Below are positions 15,277 to 24,076 of a stretch of 35,338 nucleotides of DNA, one piece after another. Below the pieces are notes generated by a model. That model searched no databases and was not told where the DNA came from. It saw only the letters and a program-made list of their open reading frames with translations. This DNA comes from Hydrogenophaga sp. (GTDB taxonomy: Bacteria > Pseudomonadota > Gammaproteobacteria > Burkholderiales > Burkholderiaceae_C). Where the stretch lies: NCBI GenBank assembly GCA_011391495.1, contig JAABQK010000026.1, positions 1 to 35,338 on the forward strand. Direction: 5' to 3'. The position numbers and the translations under genes are program-made. Positions within the stretch are counted from its first letter, which is position 1. The number at the start of each line of letters is the position of its first letter.

Positions 15277-17691
15277 TCAGGCTTCCGTCGTCATGCTCGC
15301 CCGCATCAGCGCCTTCTCGATGGCCGGTGCCAGCTCATCCAGTGCCTTCTGTTTTTCCAGAATGTCGAATACGCCGAGTTCCTCGGCCTTGGCCTGCAGT
15401 TCGTCGCTGACGTAACCCGAGATCAGGATCGTCGGCAGTCCCGGCCGGATGCTCGCCACCTGCCGGATCACGTCGAGACCGGAATGGATGGGCATGTTGT
15501 AGTCCGTGACCACGATGTCAAACGCGTGCGGCGCTCGCCGCAGGGTCTCGATGGCCTTCTCGGGCTCGGCCAGGCAGCTGACGGTGTACCCCGCACGGCG
15601 CAGCATCCGCTCGACCATCAGGGAGATGACCGCATCGTCTTCGACGTACAGCACGCGCTCGCCGCGGCCGATGTCCCTGGCGCCCCGCGCGGGGAGTGAC
15701 GGTTCGTTGTCTGCATCCACGGCGACCGGCAGCGCCGGAATGAAAACGTCAAAGCGTGCGCCCCGGCCCGGACTCGATTCCACCGTGATCGCGCCGTCAT
15801 GTTCGACGGCGATCCTGTGCACGACCGACAGGCCGATGCCCGTGCCCTTGCCCACCGCCTTCGTGGTGAAGAAAGGTTCGAACACCCGCTGACGCGTGGC
15901 CTCGTCCATGCCGCAGCCATTGTCCTCAACCCGCAGGCGCACATACCGGCCCGGGATCAGGGCGTGAACCAGCGCCTGATCGGACCCGATGGAAACCTGG
16001 CTGATGCCCACGCCGATGCGTCCACCCTTGTCGCCCAGGGCATGCCAGGCATTGGTACACAGGTTCACGATCACCTGTTCCAGCTGGGTGCGGTCCACCA
16101 GTGCGCAGGCGTGCTGATCGTCCATGTGCTCGACCAGTTCGACGTTCGCCGGCAGCGTGGAGCGCAGCAGCGACACGCTCTCCGCGAGGATCGGACGCAA
16201 GGGCTGCGCGACCCGCTCGGGCACCTCGCGGCGGCTGAAGCTCAGGATCTGGTTCACCAGGGAGCGTGCCCGCGATCCCGCCTTGCGGATCTGTGCCAGA
16301 CCCAGCAAGGCTTCCTCGCGGGCACCCCGTTCCACGTCTTCGATGACCATCATGGTGTTGCCCAGGATGGCGGCCAGCACGTTGTTGAAGTCGTGCGCAA
16401 TGCCGCTGGCCAGGGTGCCGATGGACTCCATCTTCTGGGCCTCCCTCAGCTGCAGCTCCAGCTTTCGCCGCACCTCCTGGGCTTCGCTGCGCTCGGTGAT
16501 GTCGGTCATGATGCCGTCCCAGACCAGGTGGCCGTCTTCCAGCCGCCGGGGTGTCGACACGAAGTGCATGCGGCGCAGCCGTCCATCGGCGCGCGTCAGC
16601 CGGGCCTCGAAGTCGAAGTGCAGCATGGTGTCGGCCGAGCGCTGCACGGCGATCTTCAGGACCGGCAGATCTTCCGCGTGAAAATGCCCGTACCAGATCG
16701 CGGGATCGCGCAGAACATCGGCCGCCTTCACGCCAAGGATGCGCTCAACCGCGTCGGTCATGTGCGTGATACGCATGCTGCCGTCCAGTTCCCTGACGAC
16801 CTGGTACAGCACCGACTGCGCGAGGTTGGCGCCCAGGGTGTGCATGCGCGCCTGACTCTCCCGCACCCGTGCTTCGGACGCCTGCAGTGCCTCGTAGGGC
16901 GCCAGGATGTTGGTGATGTAGGTCGCGCGGTAGAGCAGCACGTAGGCCATCACCTTGTACAGGTGGCCCCCGATGTTCTGGAAGTCTGTCGGCGCCACAT
17001 AGGCGGTGAAGGCCAGCCCGCCCACGCCCATGAAAAAGGCCGAGAGCGCCAGCAGTGCGTTCTGCCGCGCGTTCTCCGGGTCCTTGCGACGCCAGAGCAG
17101 CAGCGCCACCAAGAAGTTCAAAGCCATCAACACGAATTCGTAGCGTGCTTTGAAGGGTGTGACACCGATGCCTTCCACGAAGGTGACTGGAAAGCTTTCG
17201 ATCGCGTAAGAGCCAAAGCCGATGATGGCCACGGACACCAGGATGCCGATCAGCAGCGAAGCCGATCGGGAGAACCTGGGCACCAAGGCCAATGCGATCG
17301 CACCGAGGGTCAGGACCTCGAAGCTGCGGCCCATGAGCCAGAAGAAGATGGCCCCCGGGGTGCTGCTCTCGGTCAGGAGGCCGGGCATGCCCTGGAAGGT
17401 CAGGGCATGCATGAGGTCGCAGGCTCCTACGATCAGGAAGCCTGCAATGAACGCGTTCGCAGAGCGGTCCTCGCGCCGGTCAAAGGTGTGCCACGACGCG
17501 GTGACCACCAGCGCCGCAATGATCACGGCGAACAGCTCAAGAACGAGGTGCAGGCTGAGCATCCGGCCAGACAGCCAGCTGCTCCCCGTGTCTGCCGGCG
17601 CGGTCATGATGGCGAGCATGCCCAGCAGCGCGGCGATGACGGCGAGCAGGAATTTGCGGGAATCCGATGCCGTTGTTGGTCGAGTTTCCAT
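15277..17691 (-). CDS. Hybrid sensor histidine kinase with MASE3, PAS and receiver domains
   Basis: 804 residues from the ATG at 17691; a TTG six codons earlier is possible. Domains in order: a MASE3 membrane sensor (about 10-265, seven or eight helices, with LIVGACDLMHALTFQGM), a short coiled linker, a PAS/PAC domain (about 290-400), HisKA with the phospho-acceptor in GIAHDFNN (His433), HATPase with VNLCTNAWHAL, EDNGCGMD and GTGIGLSVV, and a C-terminal receiver (about 680-800) with VLYVEDD, the phospho-site Asp730 in VVTDYNMP and a Lys in ILEKQ. It probably senses a membrane or redox cue. No separate response regulator lies beside it, so its output target is unknown. Confidence 0.92.
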   Translation of the reverse strand: METRPTTASDSRKFLLAVIAALLGMLAIMTAPADTGSSWLSGRMLSLHLVLELFAVIIAALVVTASWHTFDRREDRSANAFIAGFLIVGACDLMHALTFQGMPGLLTESSTPGAIFFWLMGRSFEVLTLGAIALALVPRFSRSASLLIGILVSVAIIGFGSYAIESFPVTFVEGIGVTPFKARYEFVLMALNFLVALLLWRRKDPENARQNALLALSAFFMGVGGLAFTAYVAPTDFQNIGGHLYKVMAYVLLYRATYITNILAPYEALQASEARVRESQARMHTLGANLAQSVLYQVVRELDGSMRITHMTDAVERILGVKAADVLRDPAIWYGHFHAEDLPVLKIAVQRSADTMLHFDFEARLTRADGRLRRMHFVSTPRRLEDGHLVWDGIMTDITERSEAQEVRRKLELQLREAQKMESIGTLASGIAHDFNNVLAAILGNTMMVIEDVERGAREEALLGLAQIRKAGSRARSLVNQILSFSRREVPERVAQPLRPILAESVSLLRSTLPANVELVEHMDDQHACALVDRTQLEQVIVNLCTNAWHALGDKGGRIGVGISQVSIGSDQALVHALIPGRYVRLRVEDNGCGMDEATRQRVFEPFFTTKAVGKGTGIGLSVVHRIAVEHDGAITVESSPGRGARFDVFIPALPVAVDADNEPSLPARGARDIGRGERVLYVEDDAVISLMVERMLRRAGYTVSCLAEPEKAIETLRRAPHAFDIVVTDYNMPIHSGLDVIRQVASIRPGLPTILISGYVSDELQAKAEELGVFDILEKQKALDELAPAIEKALMRASMTTEA

Positions 17692-17979
17692 AAACACGCG
17701 TATTTCCAATGGGTGCCCGCGACGGGTGCACGAGCCCTGCCCCTACTTTAGTGGGCAGTTTCTGGTCCAAAGCGGGAAATTGCGGTCGAATTCAGGTCCT
17801 TGTAGGCCGATGCCATGGACCGAGGATGTGCCGGCCTGCCAGCAGGTTGATGCAGGTGACGACCCCTGCAGGGTGCCCGTCGGGTCGTTCATCGGTGCTT
17901 TCAAGGAGCCATGCCCCAACGGGTGGCGCCCTGCTCCTGTGCCAGGGCTGCAGCCGCCGAAGCAGAGAGGATTTCCCGC
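17692..17979. other. Intergenic region, kinase to MipA/OmpV genes
   Basis: 288 bases with no convincing gene. TGCCC at 17738-17742 and GGGCA at 17753-17757, with an inner ACT/AGT pairing, form a small dyad upstream of the kinase gene and could be an operator. AAGGAG before an ATG at 17911 looks like a ribosome site but opens an ORF antisense to the MipA/OmpV gene. No terminator is visible. Confidence 0.4.
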
Positions 17980-18831
17980 TCAGTTGGCGGCCACCGTCGC
18001 GCTGTGCCAGGGCGTCCAGACGAGCCCGGCGCCGATGGAAAAGTTGCTGCGGTCACGCAGCAGGGGGCTGGCGGTGTTGGCGGCACCCTGCAGCGACATG
18101 AAGCGTGCGGTGGCAAACCACGACAGGTTGCGGGCCGACTGATGGCTGAGGGTCACGGCCGCTTCGGTGCCGAGGTAGCCGGCCCGGGCGCTGTAGGCCG
18201 GCCGCGTGGCGGTCGCCTCGCTCGGATCGACCTGGTAGAAGTAGCTTTGCAGCTTCTGACTGGCCCAGGTGGGCTGGATCGAGAAGCTCAAGGCGGTGGG
18301 TGTACCGCCGAGGCCGACCAGCCGCCAGCGCAGCTCGGGGTCGATGCTGAAGCCGCGTGCATCGATGTGTTTCAGGTCGGTGGACATGATGGCCCGCAGC
18401 TTGAGGTGCAGCGTGGGACTGCCCGAACGGGACTGCAGGCCCTTGTAGACCCACTGCGGGCCGACACCGAAGAGGTAGTCGAGCGCGGGCATGCCCTGCC
18501 GCAGTTCGTTGTTGGTGGCGTTGAAGGCGGCGGTGGCGCTCAGGTCGAACTCCCAGTTCGCCGTGTCCAGCAAGCGACCCCGGATGCCGCCGCCGTCGAT
18601 GCGCAGCACCGGGCCGCGGTAGATGAACACCGGCAGCAGAGCGCCCCGGGTGCGGGACCGGTCGGCGCCGGGGTAGTCGGGCACGTGCCCGAGTCCGGTG
18701 GCCAGTCCGGCTTCCCAGAGCGGCGGACCGGATTCGGCGGGCGGAGGGGCGGCCGGCGCGGGGTCGTTGGCCAGGGCGCCGGTGCCGATCAGCGCTGCGG
18801 TGACAAGTGCGAGTCCGTTGCGATGTCTCAT
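17980..18831 (-). CDS. MipA/OmpV family outer-membrane protein
   Basis: 283 residues. The signal peptide MRHRNGLALVTAALIGTGALA is followed by a short Pro/Ala linker and a beta-barrel of alternating hydrophobic strands. The family opening is WEAGLATGLGHVPDYPGADRSRTRGALLPVFIYRGPVLR, the YPGAD segment being characteristic of MipA/OmpV, and the C-terminus ends FSIGAGLVWTPWHSATVAAN. MipA in E. coli is a scaffold between murein hydrolases and synthases; others are porin-like. The role here is unknown. GATAAT on the minus strand (18844-18839) sits 7 bases before the ATG, so the mRNA may be leaderless. It diverges from the unrecognised secreted-protein gene at 19012. Confidence 0.88.
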   Translation of the reverse strand: MRHRNGLALVTAALIGTGALANDPAPAAPPPAESGPPLWEAGLATGLGHVPDYPGADRSRTRGALLPVFIYRGPVLRIDGGGIRGRLLDTANWEFDLSATAAFNATNNELRQGMPALDYLFGVGPQWVYKGLQSRSGSPTLHLKLRAIMSTDLKHIDARGFSIDPELRWRLVGLGGTPTALSFSIQPTWASQKLQSYFYQVDPSEATATRPAYSARAGYLGTEAAVTLSHQSARNLSWFATARFMSLQGAANTASPLLRDRSNFSIGAGLVWTPWHSATVAAN

Positions 18832-19011
18832 GCGCCGGATTATCGGTGCAGGGCTGAACGGAGCCTTGCGAAACGGCCATGTCGCCCCCACATAGTTGAA
18901 ATGTCCATGCCTGAACCGCCCCCGCAGCAGGCCATCCTGTGTCTGCCGACACCTGGCCGCCCACCGCCAAGCCTCCTGCGTGGCTGCCGAGAGGGCGGCA
19001 GGAGCGCGGGC

Positions 19012-19905
19012 ATGAGAACCCGCTGGCTGTCGGCTGTGCTGGTCTCTGCTTCGGTATGGGGTGCGGGCGCCAGCGCGCACGCACAGCAGCCGTCGGCAGG
19101 ATCGTTGCCTGCCTTGCAGGCCACACGGCAGGCGCTGCAGCCGGAGCTGCAAGCCAATGCCTTCGGTGAGCCGCTGGTCCTGAGCTCGCGTGAGCTGCCC
19201 GACCGGCTGGAGGGCGATGTCCATGCCGAAGTGGCGCACCCGTTTGCGCTGGTGCAGGGTGCCTTCCGTACCCCTGCCGGCATCTGTGAGGTGCTGTTGC
19301 TGCATCTGAACGTGCGGTCGTGCACGCCATCGAAAGACAGCGAGGGTGGTGGCGTGACGCTGGTCGGGGGTCCGAAGCAGTCCGGGGCGCCCGGCATGCA
19401 GTACAGCATGCGCTATGCGGTACGCACCGAGGTGGCGGACCCCGCTTACCTGCGGGTGACGCTCAGCGCCGCGAAGGGACCGCTGTCAACGCGGGACTAC
19501 CGCATGGTGTTCGAGGCGGTACCGATCGACAGCGGCCGCAGTTTTGTGCATTTCGGCTATGCGTACGGCTACGGAACACTCGCCAAGCTGGCGATGAGCA
19601 CCTACCTGGCCACCGCCGGCCGGGCCAAGATCGGCTTCACGGTGGAGGGCCAGGATGCAGGCGGCCGCCCGATCCACGTGCGCGGCGAACGTGCGGCCAT
19701 CGAGCGCAACGTCATGCGCTACTACCTTGCCCTGCTGGCTCACCTGAGTGTGGTCTCGGGCACGCGCGAGGCGCTCTGGGAGGCACGCTGGCGCGCCTGG
19801 TTCGCACTCACCGAGCGCCATGCCGCGCAGCTGCATGAGTACAGCCTTGACGAATACCTGACAGAGAAGCGGAGCGACCTGGCGCGCTTCGCCGCAGCGA
19901 AATGA
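19012..19905 (+). CDS. Unrecognised exported protein
   Basis: 297 residues. The N-terminus (MRTRWLSAVLVSASVWG, then AGASAHAQQ) is a clear signal peptide with an AHA-Q cleavage site, so the protein is periplasmic or secreted. The mature part has a conserved-looking beta-rich centre (VHAEVAHPFALVQGAF, CEVLLLHLNVRSC, DYRMVFEAVPID, SFVHFGYAYGYG) and a helical C-terminus (ERNVMRYYLALLAHLS, WEARWRAWFALTERH). The centre recalls START/SRPBCC-like lipid-binding folds, but that is weak. AGGAG 7 bases before the ATG decides the start; an ATG at 18901 would bury the signal peptide. No function can be assigned. The tldD gene follows after 132 bases. Confidence 0.75.
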   Translation: MRTRWLSAVLVSASVWGAGASAHAQQPSAGSLPALQATRQALQPELQANAFGEPLVLSSRELPDRLEGDVHAEVAHPFALVQGAFRTPAGICEVLLLHLNVRSCTPSKDSEGGGVTLVGGPKQSGAPGMQYSMRYAVRTEVADPAYLRVTLSAAKGPLSTRDYRMVFEAVPIDSGRSFVHFGYAYGYGTLAKLAMSTYLATAGRAKIGFTVEGQDAGGRPIHVRGERAAIERNVMRYYLALLAHLSVVSGTREALWEARWRAWFALTERHAAQLHEYSLDEYLTEKRSDLARFAAAK

Positions 19906-20025
19906 CCGGAACCGCGCGCTGGATCGCCCGGCGGCGGTCAGCAACCGGGTCGGCGCGAACCGGATTCCCGGCAGGCTCGTCATTGCCCTTTGTCACCGTC
20001 GCCAGCAATGACATGGCACCCTTCT

Positions 20026-20040
20026 TACAATGGAAACATG
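20026..20040 (+). promoter_or_regulatory. -10-like hexamer 6 nt before tldD
   Basis: TACAAT at 20026-20031, then 6 bases, then ATG at 20038, with no Shine-Dalgarno. It predicts a transcript starting at the ATG. A -35 at the right distance is not clear. Confidence 0.45.
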
Positions 20041-21498
20041 ATTGCACGTGAACCCACCTTGGCGCGCCTCGCCAGCGCCCAGAGCCTGTTGCTCGATCCC
20101 TATGGCCTCAACACCTCGCACCTTCAGCGTGCGCTGGGCGAGATCATGTCCTATGGGGTGGACGACGCCGACCTCTATTTCCAGTACACCCGCAGCGAGG
20201 GCTGGAGTCTGGAGGAGGGCATCGTCAAGACGGGCAGTTTCAGCATCGACCAGGGTGTGGGCGTGCGCGCCGTCAGCGGCGAGAAGACCGCTTTCGCCTA
20301 CTCGGACGACCTGTCCTGGAACTCGCTGATCGACGCCGCCCACACCGTGCGTTCCATTTCCGCGCAGGGGCAGGGCCGCAAGGTGCGCACGCCGGCCACC
20401 AGGGTGTCGAAATCCCGATCGCTTTACCCAGGGCTGGATCCGATCGGCACGCTCGACAGCACCGCCAAGGTGGCGCTGCTGGAAAAAGTGGAACGCCTGG
20501 CCAAGGCCAAGGACCCCCGCGTGGTGCAGGTCATGGCGGGTCTGGCGAGTGAATACGATGTGGTGCTGGTGGCCCGGGCCGACGGCACCATGGCCGCCGA
20601 CGTGCGGCCGCTGATCCGTCTGTCGGTGACTGTGATCGCAGAGCAGAAGGGTCGCCGCGAGGTGGGTTCATCCGGTGGTGGTGGCCGGTTTGGCCTGGCG
20701 TATTTTGATGACGAGCTGGTGCAGTCCTATGTGGACGAAGCCGTGTCTTCCGCGCTGACCAACCTCGACGCGCGACCCGCACCCGCGGGTGAAATGGTCG
20801 TGGTGCTCGGCCCGGGATGGCCGGGTGTGCTGCTGCACGAGGCGGTGGGCCATGGACTGGAAGGCGATTTCAACCGCAAGGGCTCCAGCGCTTTCTCTGG
20901 CCGTATCGGGCAGCGCGTGGCGGCCAAAGGCGTGACCGTGCTCGACGACGGCACCATGGCCGACCGGCGCGGTTCACTCAACGTGGACGACGAAGGCTGC
21001 CCGACGCAGAAGAACGTTCTGATCGAAGATGGCATCCTGCGTGGCTACATCCAGGACGCGATGAACGCCCGCCTGATGGGCGTCAAGCCCACCGGCAACG
21101 GCCGGCGCGAGAGCTACGCCCACGTGCCCATGCCGCGCATGACCAACACCTACATGCTCGGTGGCGACAAGACTCCGGAGGAGATCGTCGCCAGCATCAA
21201 GAAGGGCCTGTACGCCACCAACTTCGGTGGTGGTCAGGTGGACATCACCAGCGGCAAGTTCGTGTTCTCTGCCAGCCAGGCCTACTGGGTGGAAAACGGC
21301 CAGATCCAGTACCCCGTCAAGGGCGCGACACTGGTGGGCAGCGGTCCGGAATCTCTGAAAAAGATCAGCATGATCGGCAACGACATGCGACTCGACAGCG
21401 GCGTCGGCACCTGTGGCAAGGAAGGCCAGAGCGTGCCGGTGGGCGTGGGCCAGCCAACGCTGCGCATCGACGGGCTCACGGTCGGCGGCACGGCCTGA
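20038..21498 (+). CDS. tldD: Metalloprotease TldD
   Basis: 486 residues (E. coli TldD 481). TldD pairs with TldE/PmbA in a zinc protease that degrades unfolded peptides and processes peptides such as microcin B17. The zinc motif HEAVGHGLEGD is at 267-277, with His267, Glu268 and His272, and the late Cys of the family is in GTCGKEGQSVPVGVGQP near the C-terminus. The N-terminal half has the usual GWSLEEGIVKTGSFSIDQGVGVRAVSG segment. No tldE is in the window. The chosen ATG at 20038 begins MIAREPTLARL, and a -10-like hexamer directly precedes it. The chromate genes follow after 131 bases with their own promoter. Confidence 0.96.
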   Translation: MIAREPTLARLASAQSLLLDPYGLNTSHLQRALGEIMSYGVDDADLYFQYTRSEGWSLEEGIVKTGSFSIDQGVGVRAVSGEKTAFAYSDDLSWNSLIDAAHTVRSISAQGQGRKVRTPATRVSKSRSLYPGLDPIGTLDSTAKVALLEKVERLAKAKDPRVVQVMAGLASEYDVVLVARADGTMAADVRPLIRLSVTVIAEQKGRREVGSSGGGGRFGLAYFDDELVQSYVDEAVSSALTNLDARPAPAGEMVVVLGPGWPGVLLHEAVGHGLEGDFNRKGSSAFSGRIGQRVAAKGVTVLDDGTMADRRGSLNVDDEGCPTQKNVLIEDGILRGYIQDAMNARLMGVKPTGNGRRESYAHVPMPRMTNTYMLGGDKTPEEIVASIKKGLYATNFGGGQVDITSGKFVFSASQAYWVENGQIQYPVKGATLVGSGPESLKKISMIGNDMRLDSGVGTCGKEGQSVPVGVGQPTLRIDGLTVGGTA

Positions 21499-21529
21499 GC
21501 GGGTGTTTCGAACCTTGTTCGCGCGAGGC

Positions 21530-21538
21530 TGTTAGTAT
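21530..21538 (+). promoter_or_regulatory. Extended -10 of the chromate operon
   Basis: TGTTAGTAT is TGn plus TAGTAT. The start expected about 7 bases on is at 21545, exactly where the first leader hairpin begins. No good -35 is seen. Confidence 0.45.
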
Positions 21539-21544
21539 CCGGGG

Positions 21545-21629
21545 CTCGGGAACACAGCCTCCCGAGTTCCTCACGGAACAGACGGTCCCGTCCAAGCGCT
21601 GGCCACCTCCTATTTGTGGAGCGCCACCC
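21545..21629 (+). ncRNA. Candidate structured 5' leader of the chromate-resistance operon
   Basis: The 85 bases before the ATG can fold into four consecutive hairpins: CTCGGG/CCCGAG (21545-21550 with 21561-21566), GTTCC/GGAAC (21566-21570 with 21575-21579), GACG/CGTC (21581-21584 with 21589-21592) and GCGCT-CCAC/GTGG-AGCGC (21596-21606 with 21616-21624). GGAAC at 21549-21553 can also pair with GTTCC at 21566-21570, an alternative to both of the first two helices. The likely ribosome site GGAG (21618-21621) lies in the last stem, so translation could be gated. GC-rich DNA folds easily, so conservation has not been shown. Confidence 0.45.
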
Positions 21630-22498
21630 ATGGACCCCGTTGCATTGAATCCGACCCACGCCGTCAGCCCCAGCGCCTTCGCAGCGCTCCTGGGCCGGCC
21701 CGATACGCCGTTCATCCTGGACGTGCGCCGCACCGAGCGCTTTGACCTGAGCCCTTCGCTTCTGCCCCTGGCGCTGCGGGTGGCTCCGGAAGACCTGCCC
21801 ACCTGGCTGACAGGGCGCCCGCCGCAAGCAGCCGTCGTGTACTGCGTGTACGGTCACGAAGTCAGCCAGCTCGCAGCGACCCGGTTGCGCGAAGCCGGCT
21901 GGGACGCGCGCCACCTTCTTGGCGGCATCGAGGGCGGCGAGCCCGACGTGGACGGTCCTGAGCTGCTGCATGGGTTGGCTGCGTCACCCGCGCCGCTGAT
22001 CCGCAAGCGCCCCGACCTGGGCGTGACCGGATCTGGCGGTTCCCGATGGATCACACGGGCACACCCCAAGATCGACCGTATTGCCTGCCCCTGGCTGATT
22101 CGCCGTTTCATCGACCGCGAGGCTGTGTTTGACTACGTGCCCACCGCCGAGGTGCTGGAGCAGGCCGCACACCGCCAGGCCGTGGCCTTTGACATTCCCG
22201 GGGCGCCGATCTCGCACCAGGGTGAACGCTGCAGCTTCGACACACTCTTGGGCGCGTTCGGCCTGCATCTGCCCGCACTCGACCTGCTGGCCCGTACCGT
22301 GCGCGGAGCCGATACCGACCGGCTGGATCTGGCGGCTCCCGCGGCCGGGTTGCTGGCGGTGTCGCTGGGCATGTCGCGCCGGCACGCCGACGACGACCAC
22401 GCCATGCTGGAGGCGATGATGCCGGTATACGACGCGCTCTACGCCTCGTGCGTGGACCAAGTGGGCGGCAACGCCGAAACCCACAACTGGACACCGCA

Positions 22499-22502
<4 letters not shown>
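21630..22502 (+). CDS. Rhodanese-ChrB fusion, chromate resistance protein
   Basis: 290 residues. Residues 15-112 form a rhodanese-like domain ([14 protein letters not shown]; loop [11 protein letters not shown] with Cys72 in the active-site position). From about 139 comes the ChrB C-terminal domain, [23 protein letters not shown], with [26 protein letters not shown] and a C-terminal [20 protein letters not shown]. In chromate operons ChrB acts as a chromate sensor or resistance factor beside the ChrA exporter. The rhodanese part could handle sulfur or bind the oxyanion; this is inference. Its stop overlaps the chrA start (GTGA), so the two are co-translated. A structured leader lies upstream. 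Confidence 0.85.
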
Positions 22503-23866
<1,364 letters not shown>

Positions 23867-23886
23867 GACGGCTGTCATGGGCCCTG

Positions 23887-23895
23887 TGCTACATT
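23887..23895 (+). promoter_or_regulatory. Extended -10 of the aroG leader
   Basis: TGC followed by TACATT (23890-23895) forms an extended -10. The transcript would start near 23902, one or two bases before the leader-peptide ATG. The -35 is weak. Confidence 0.5.
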
Positions 23896-23903
23896 GCACC
23901 CCT

Positions 23904-23981
23904 ATGCAAACGCGCTCCGCCATGTTTTTTGGCTTTTACTTTTGGTTCTCAGTCCCCGGCGGACGAGAGGCCACGGTGTAA
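23904..23981 (+). CDS. Aromatic leader peptide of the aroG attenuator
   Basis: A 25-codon ORF, MQTRSAMFFGFYFWFSVPGG followed by REATV and TAA. Seven of the eight residues 8-15 are aromatic: five Phe, one Tyr, one Trp (codons at 23925-23948). Such density upstream of a DAHP synthase gene is the mark of a leader peptide in Phe- (or aromatic-) controlled transcription attenuation, as known from pheL in enterobacteria. It has no Shine-Dalgarno, but the promoter places the transcript start next to its ATG, so it may be translated leaderless. Segments that pair lie before and after the Phe run, and a terminator follows. The peptide itself probably has no other function. Confidence 0.85.
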   Translation: MQTRSAMFFGFYFWFSVPGGREATV

Positions 23982-24039
23982 GCGCAAAGCGACCGAACCT
24001 CCCAAAACCGCCGGGCCCGACGCCCGGCGGTTTTTTTTT
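23916..24039 (+). promoter_or_regulatory. Transcription attenuator of aroG, segments 1-4
   Basis: Segment 1, TCCGCC (23916-23921), pairs with segment 2, GGCGGA (23958-23963). Segment 2, CCCGGCGG (23955-23962), also pairs perfectly over 8 bases with CCGCCGGG (24008-24015), the left arm of the terminator. Ribosome stalling on the first Phe codons (23925-23930) would cover segment 1, free segment 2, form the antiterminator and allow aroG transcription. With enough Phe, 1:2 forms and the terminator wins. The pairings are visible; the mechanism is inferred. Confidence 0.8.
24005..24039 (+). terminator. Attenuator terminator before aroG
   Basis: AAACCGCCGGGC (24005-24016), loop CCGAC, GCCCGGCGGTTT (24022-24033): a perfect 12-bp stem followed by a T run to 24039 (9 Ts from 24031). 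It lies 38 bases before the aroG ATG. Confidence 0.92.
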
Positions 24040-24076
24040 GCCACTTTCTGTCTGTCTCAACCCGAGGAGTCCCTTG

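Noticed and set aside
15799..17751. 650-codon plus-strand ORF opposite the hybrid kinase
   Set aside because: The minus-strand kinase has clear domains and catalytic residues; this ORF has none.
17911..19905. 664-codon plus-strand ORF with AAGGAG before its ATG, running in frame into the exported protein gene
   Set aside because: Its first 365 codons are antisense to the MipA/OmpV gene and have no domain. The exported protein has its own AGGAG and signal peptide at 19012. The AAGGAG at 17903 looks like chance.
19990..20031. TTGTCA and TACAAT as a -35/-10 pair for tldD
   Set aside because: The spacing is 30 bases, too long for a sigma-70 promoter. Only the -10-like hexamer is kept.
21545..21629. 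Chromate leader as a fluoride or yybP-ykoY riboswitch
   Set aside because: I could not match the conserved sequence blocks of either class, so I report it only as an unclassified structured leader.
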